Shown: positions 5,601-7,008 of the stretch, piece by piece
How positions within the stretch are numbered: the stretch's first letter is position 1
Layout: the number at the start of each line of letters is the position of its first letter
Origin: an uncultured Clostridia bacterium
GTDB taxonomy: Bacteria > Bacillota > Clostridia > Oscillospirales > Acutalibacteraceae
Length of the DNA: 7,008 bases
Assembly (NCBI GenBank): GCA_946497265.1
Contig: CAMMKL010000113.1
Span: forward strand, 1-7,008
Direction: 5' to 3'
Translations under genes and position numbers: made by a program
The notes under the pieces: model-generated
Databases searched by the model: none
Seen by the model: the letters and a program-made list of their open reading frames with translations, nothing else
What the model was told of the DNA's origin: nothing

Positions 5601-6908
5601 ATGAAACAGGATATGATCGTAATTCTTGATCTAGGCAGCCACGAAAACGCCAGGGTTGCCAGAGCCATTCGTGGATTGGGCGTTTACAGTGAAATCTATG
5701 CTCACGATACCACCTTGGAGCGGCTCAAAAAAATGCCTAACGTAAAAGGGATTATCGTAAGCGGTGGTCCGAATAACGTTGTAGACGGCGTAACTATTGA
5801 CGTGGCCGATGAAGTGTATGCGAGCGGTTATCCGATGCTGGTAGTAGACCATCAAAGCAATAAGATGCCGATGGACGTGCAGCATTGGCCGGAAGATGAC
5901 GCCGAACTGGTTAAGTTGTTGAAACCGTTTGTCTTTGGCGTATGTAAAGCAGAAGCAAACTGGAATATGAAGAATTTTATTGCTGATCAGGTTGAGCTGA
6001 TCCGCAATCAAGTAGGGGATCAGAAAGTACTTCTGGCACTTTCCGGCGGTGTAGATTCTTCTGTCGTGGCGGCGTTGCTACTGAAGGCGATTGGCAACCA
6101 GCTTACTTGCGTCCATGTAAACCATGGCCTGCTGCGCAAAGGAGAACCCGAACAAGTCATAGAAGTTTTTCAAAATCAAATGAATGCCAATTTGATTTAT
6201 GTAGATGCCTCTGAGCGATTTTTGACAAAGCTTGCCAATGTTTCGGATCCAGAGCAAAAACGGAAGATTATCGGCAGCGAATTCATCCGTGTATTTGAGG
6301 AGGAAGCCCGTAAACTAGAAGGAATCGAATTTTTAGCGCAGGGTACGATTTACCCGGACATTTTGGAAAGCGGCACCAAAACTGCAAAGGTAGTAAAATC
6401 TCACCACAATGTAGGCGGACTACCGGAGGATCTAAAGTTTAAGCTGGTGGAACCCCTTTATCAGCTTTTCAAAGATGAAGTGCGCGCCTGTGGGCTAGAA
6501 CTCGGCCTGCCGGAGAGTATGGTGTATCGTCAGCCTTTTCCAGGGCCCGGCTTAGGTGTTCGCTGCCTAGGTGCCATCACAAGGGATCGTCTGGAAGCCG
6601 TGCGGGAATCCGATGCAATCCTGCGAGAGGAATTCAAAAATGCCGGGCTAGAGGGGAAAGTATGGCAATACTTTACCATCGTACCCGATTTTAAATCGGT
6701 AGGTGTACGCGACAACGCCCGCTCTTTTGAATATCCTGTTATTATTCGTGCTGTAAATACAGTGGATGCTATGACCGCTACGATCGAACATATTGATTGG
6801 GACTTACTCGACCGTATTACGAAACGCATTGTTAACGAAGTAAAAAACGTAAACCGTGTTTGCTATGATTTAAGCCCAAAACCCACTGCGACCATCGAGT
6901 GGGAATAA
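5601..6908 (+). CDS. guaA: GMP synthase with a truncated, catalytically dead glutaminase domain
   Basis: This enzyme converts XMP to GMP with ATP and an amino donor, the last step of the guanine branch. It has 435 residues against a usual 510-525. The N-terminal amidotransferase starts normally (VILDLGSHENARVARAIRGL, then GIIVSGGP at 50-57). At the nucleophile elbow, however, where the family has G-(V/I)-C-Y-G-M-Q, it reads VVDHQSN (81-87). About 80 residues are then missing. The text resumes at VQHWPE (93-98), which aligns with the family's VQFHPE, and LLKPFVFGVC (106-115). The catalytic Cys is absent and the His position is altered. The synthase part looks complete: P-loop SGGVDSS (148-154), KRKIIGSEF, LAQGTIYPDILESG, KSHHNVGGLP (266-275), FPGPGLGVR (313-321) and the terminal KPTATIEWE. 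An open frame of normal codons, the intact synthase half and its operon place suggest a working enzyme, not a pseudogene. The inference is that it uses free ammonia or a separate glutaminase. Confidence 0.93.
   Translation: MKQDMIVILDLGSHENARVARAIRGLGVYSEIYAHDTTLERLKKMPNVKGIIVSGGPNNVVDGVTIDVADEVYASGYPMLVVDHQSNKMPMDVQHWPEDDAELVKLLKPFVFGVCKAEANWNMKNFIADQVELIRNQVGDQKVLLALSGGVDSSVVAALLLKAIGNQLTCVHVNHGLLRKGEPEQVIEVFQNQMNANLIYVDASERFLTKLANVSDPEQKRKIIGSEFIRVFEEEARKLEGIEFLAQGTIYPDILESGTKTAKVVKSHHNVGGLPEDLKFKLVEPLYQLFKDEVRACGLELGLPESMVYRQPFPGPGLGVRCLGAITRDRLEAVRESDAILREEFKNAGLEGKVWQYFTIVPDFKSVGVRDNARSFEYPVIIRAVNTVDAMTATIEHIDWDLLDRITKRIVNEVKNVNRVCYDLSPKPTATIEWE
6897..6908 (+). other. guaA 3'-end sequence commonly used as an integration site
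   Basis: GAGTGGGAATAA encodes the conserved C-terminal EWE plus stop. The 3' end of guaA is an established attachment site for genomic islands and integrative elements in many bacteria. No second core copy is seen in the window, so occupancy cannot be judged here. Confidence 0.35.
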
Positions 6909-6924
6909 GCAAAAAGTGGATATG

Positions 6925-6940
6925 AGGGCCCGCAAACCCT
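6925..6940 (+). terminator. Weak hairpin after guaA
   Basis: AGGG (6925-6928) can pair with CCCT (6937-6940) around an 8-base loop. A T-run (TTTTT) comes only 13 bases later, at 6954-6958. This is a poor terminator. The operon's real end may lie beyond the window. Confidence 0.2.
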
Positions 6941-6976
6941 TGAAAACACTGACTTTTTGATTTTCAGATTCCCCAT

Positions 6977-6996
6977 TTGATAGCAGATTGATAGCA
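6977..6996. repeat. Tandem TTGATAGCA repeat (two copies, 11-base period)
   Basis: TTGATAGCA occurs at 6977-6985 and again at 6988-6996. It is bracketed by ATTTGA (6975-6980) and TCAAAT (7001-7006), which are inverted relative to each other. Short tandem repeats beside a guaA 3' end resemble arm-type binding sites of tyrosine integrases. This is an inference; no integrase gene is visible in the window. Confidence 0.5.
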
Positions 6997-7008
6997 CTCG
7001 TCAAATCC

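Noticed and set aside
5985..6002. GATCAG...CTGATC inverted repeat within guaA
   Set aside because: It is a six-pair stem inside conserved coding sequence (IADQVELI), best explained by the codons.

Overview
The window looks like chromosomal DNA from a Gram-positive anaerobe of the class Clostridia, probably Oscillospirales or a close relative. This is inferred from gene style only: strong AGGAGG-type ribosome binding sites, TATAAT promoters, a secreted SH3b/lysozyme protein of a kind common in that group, and the long (~476 aa) form of PurB. No search could be run, so the taxonomy is tentative.

Layout. (1) 1-189, minus strand: the first 63 codons of a response regulator that runs off the left edge. 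(2) 190-973 appears to be a gene-free gap, but 363-790 holds a decayed divergent-PAP2 (DUF212/YuiD-like) gene with one in-frame stop and several frameshifts. Its family motifs can still be followed from frame to frame. Two perfect inverted repeats lie between it and the response regulator. (3) 888-3150: a self-contained transcription unit with its own promoter and a strong terminator. It encodes a 707-residue secreted cell-wall hydrolase with three N-terminal SH3b repeats, Ig-like linkers, and a GH24 lysozyme domain interrupted by a fourth SH3b. (4) 3262-6908: a promoter followed by purC-purB-guaA, all on the plus strand. (5) 6909-7008: about 100 bases after guaA with a tandem TTGATAGCA repeat, at a well-known integration hotspot.

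How the genes work together. PurC makes SAICAR. PurB releases fumarate to give AICAR and later converts adenylosuccinate to AMP. GuaA aminates XMP to GMP. The cluster therefore covers a late IMP step and the last step of each branch; purH, purA and guaB must lie elsewhere.

Most notable observation: GuaA is 435 residues instead of about 510. The missing part is the core of its glutamine amidotransferase domain. The catalytic cysteine motif is replaced, about 80 residues are gone, and the His-Glu motif is altered, while the ATP pyrophosphatase and dimerization parts look intact. This predicts a GMP synthase that uses ammonia or a separate glutaminase partner. The other main observations are the DivPAP2 pseudogene and the split lysozyme domain.
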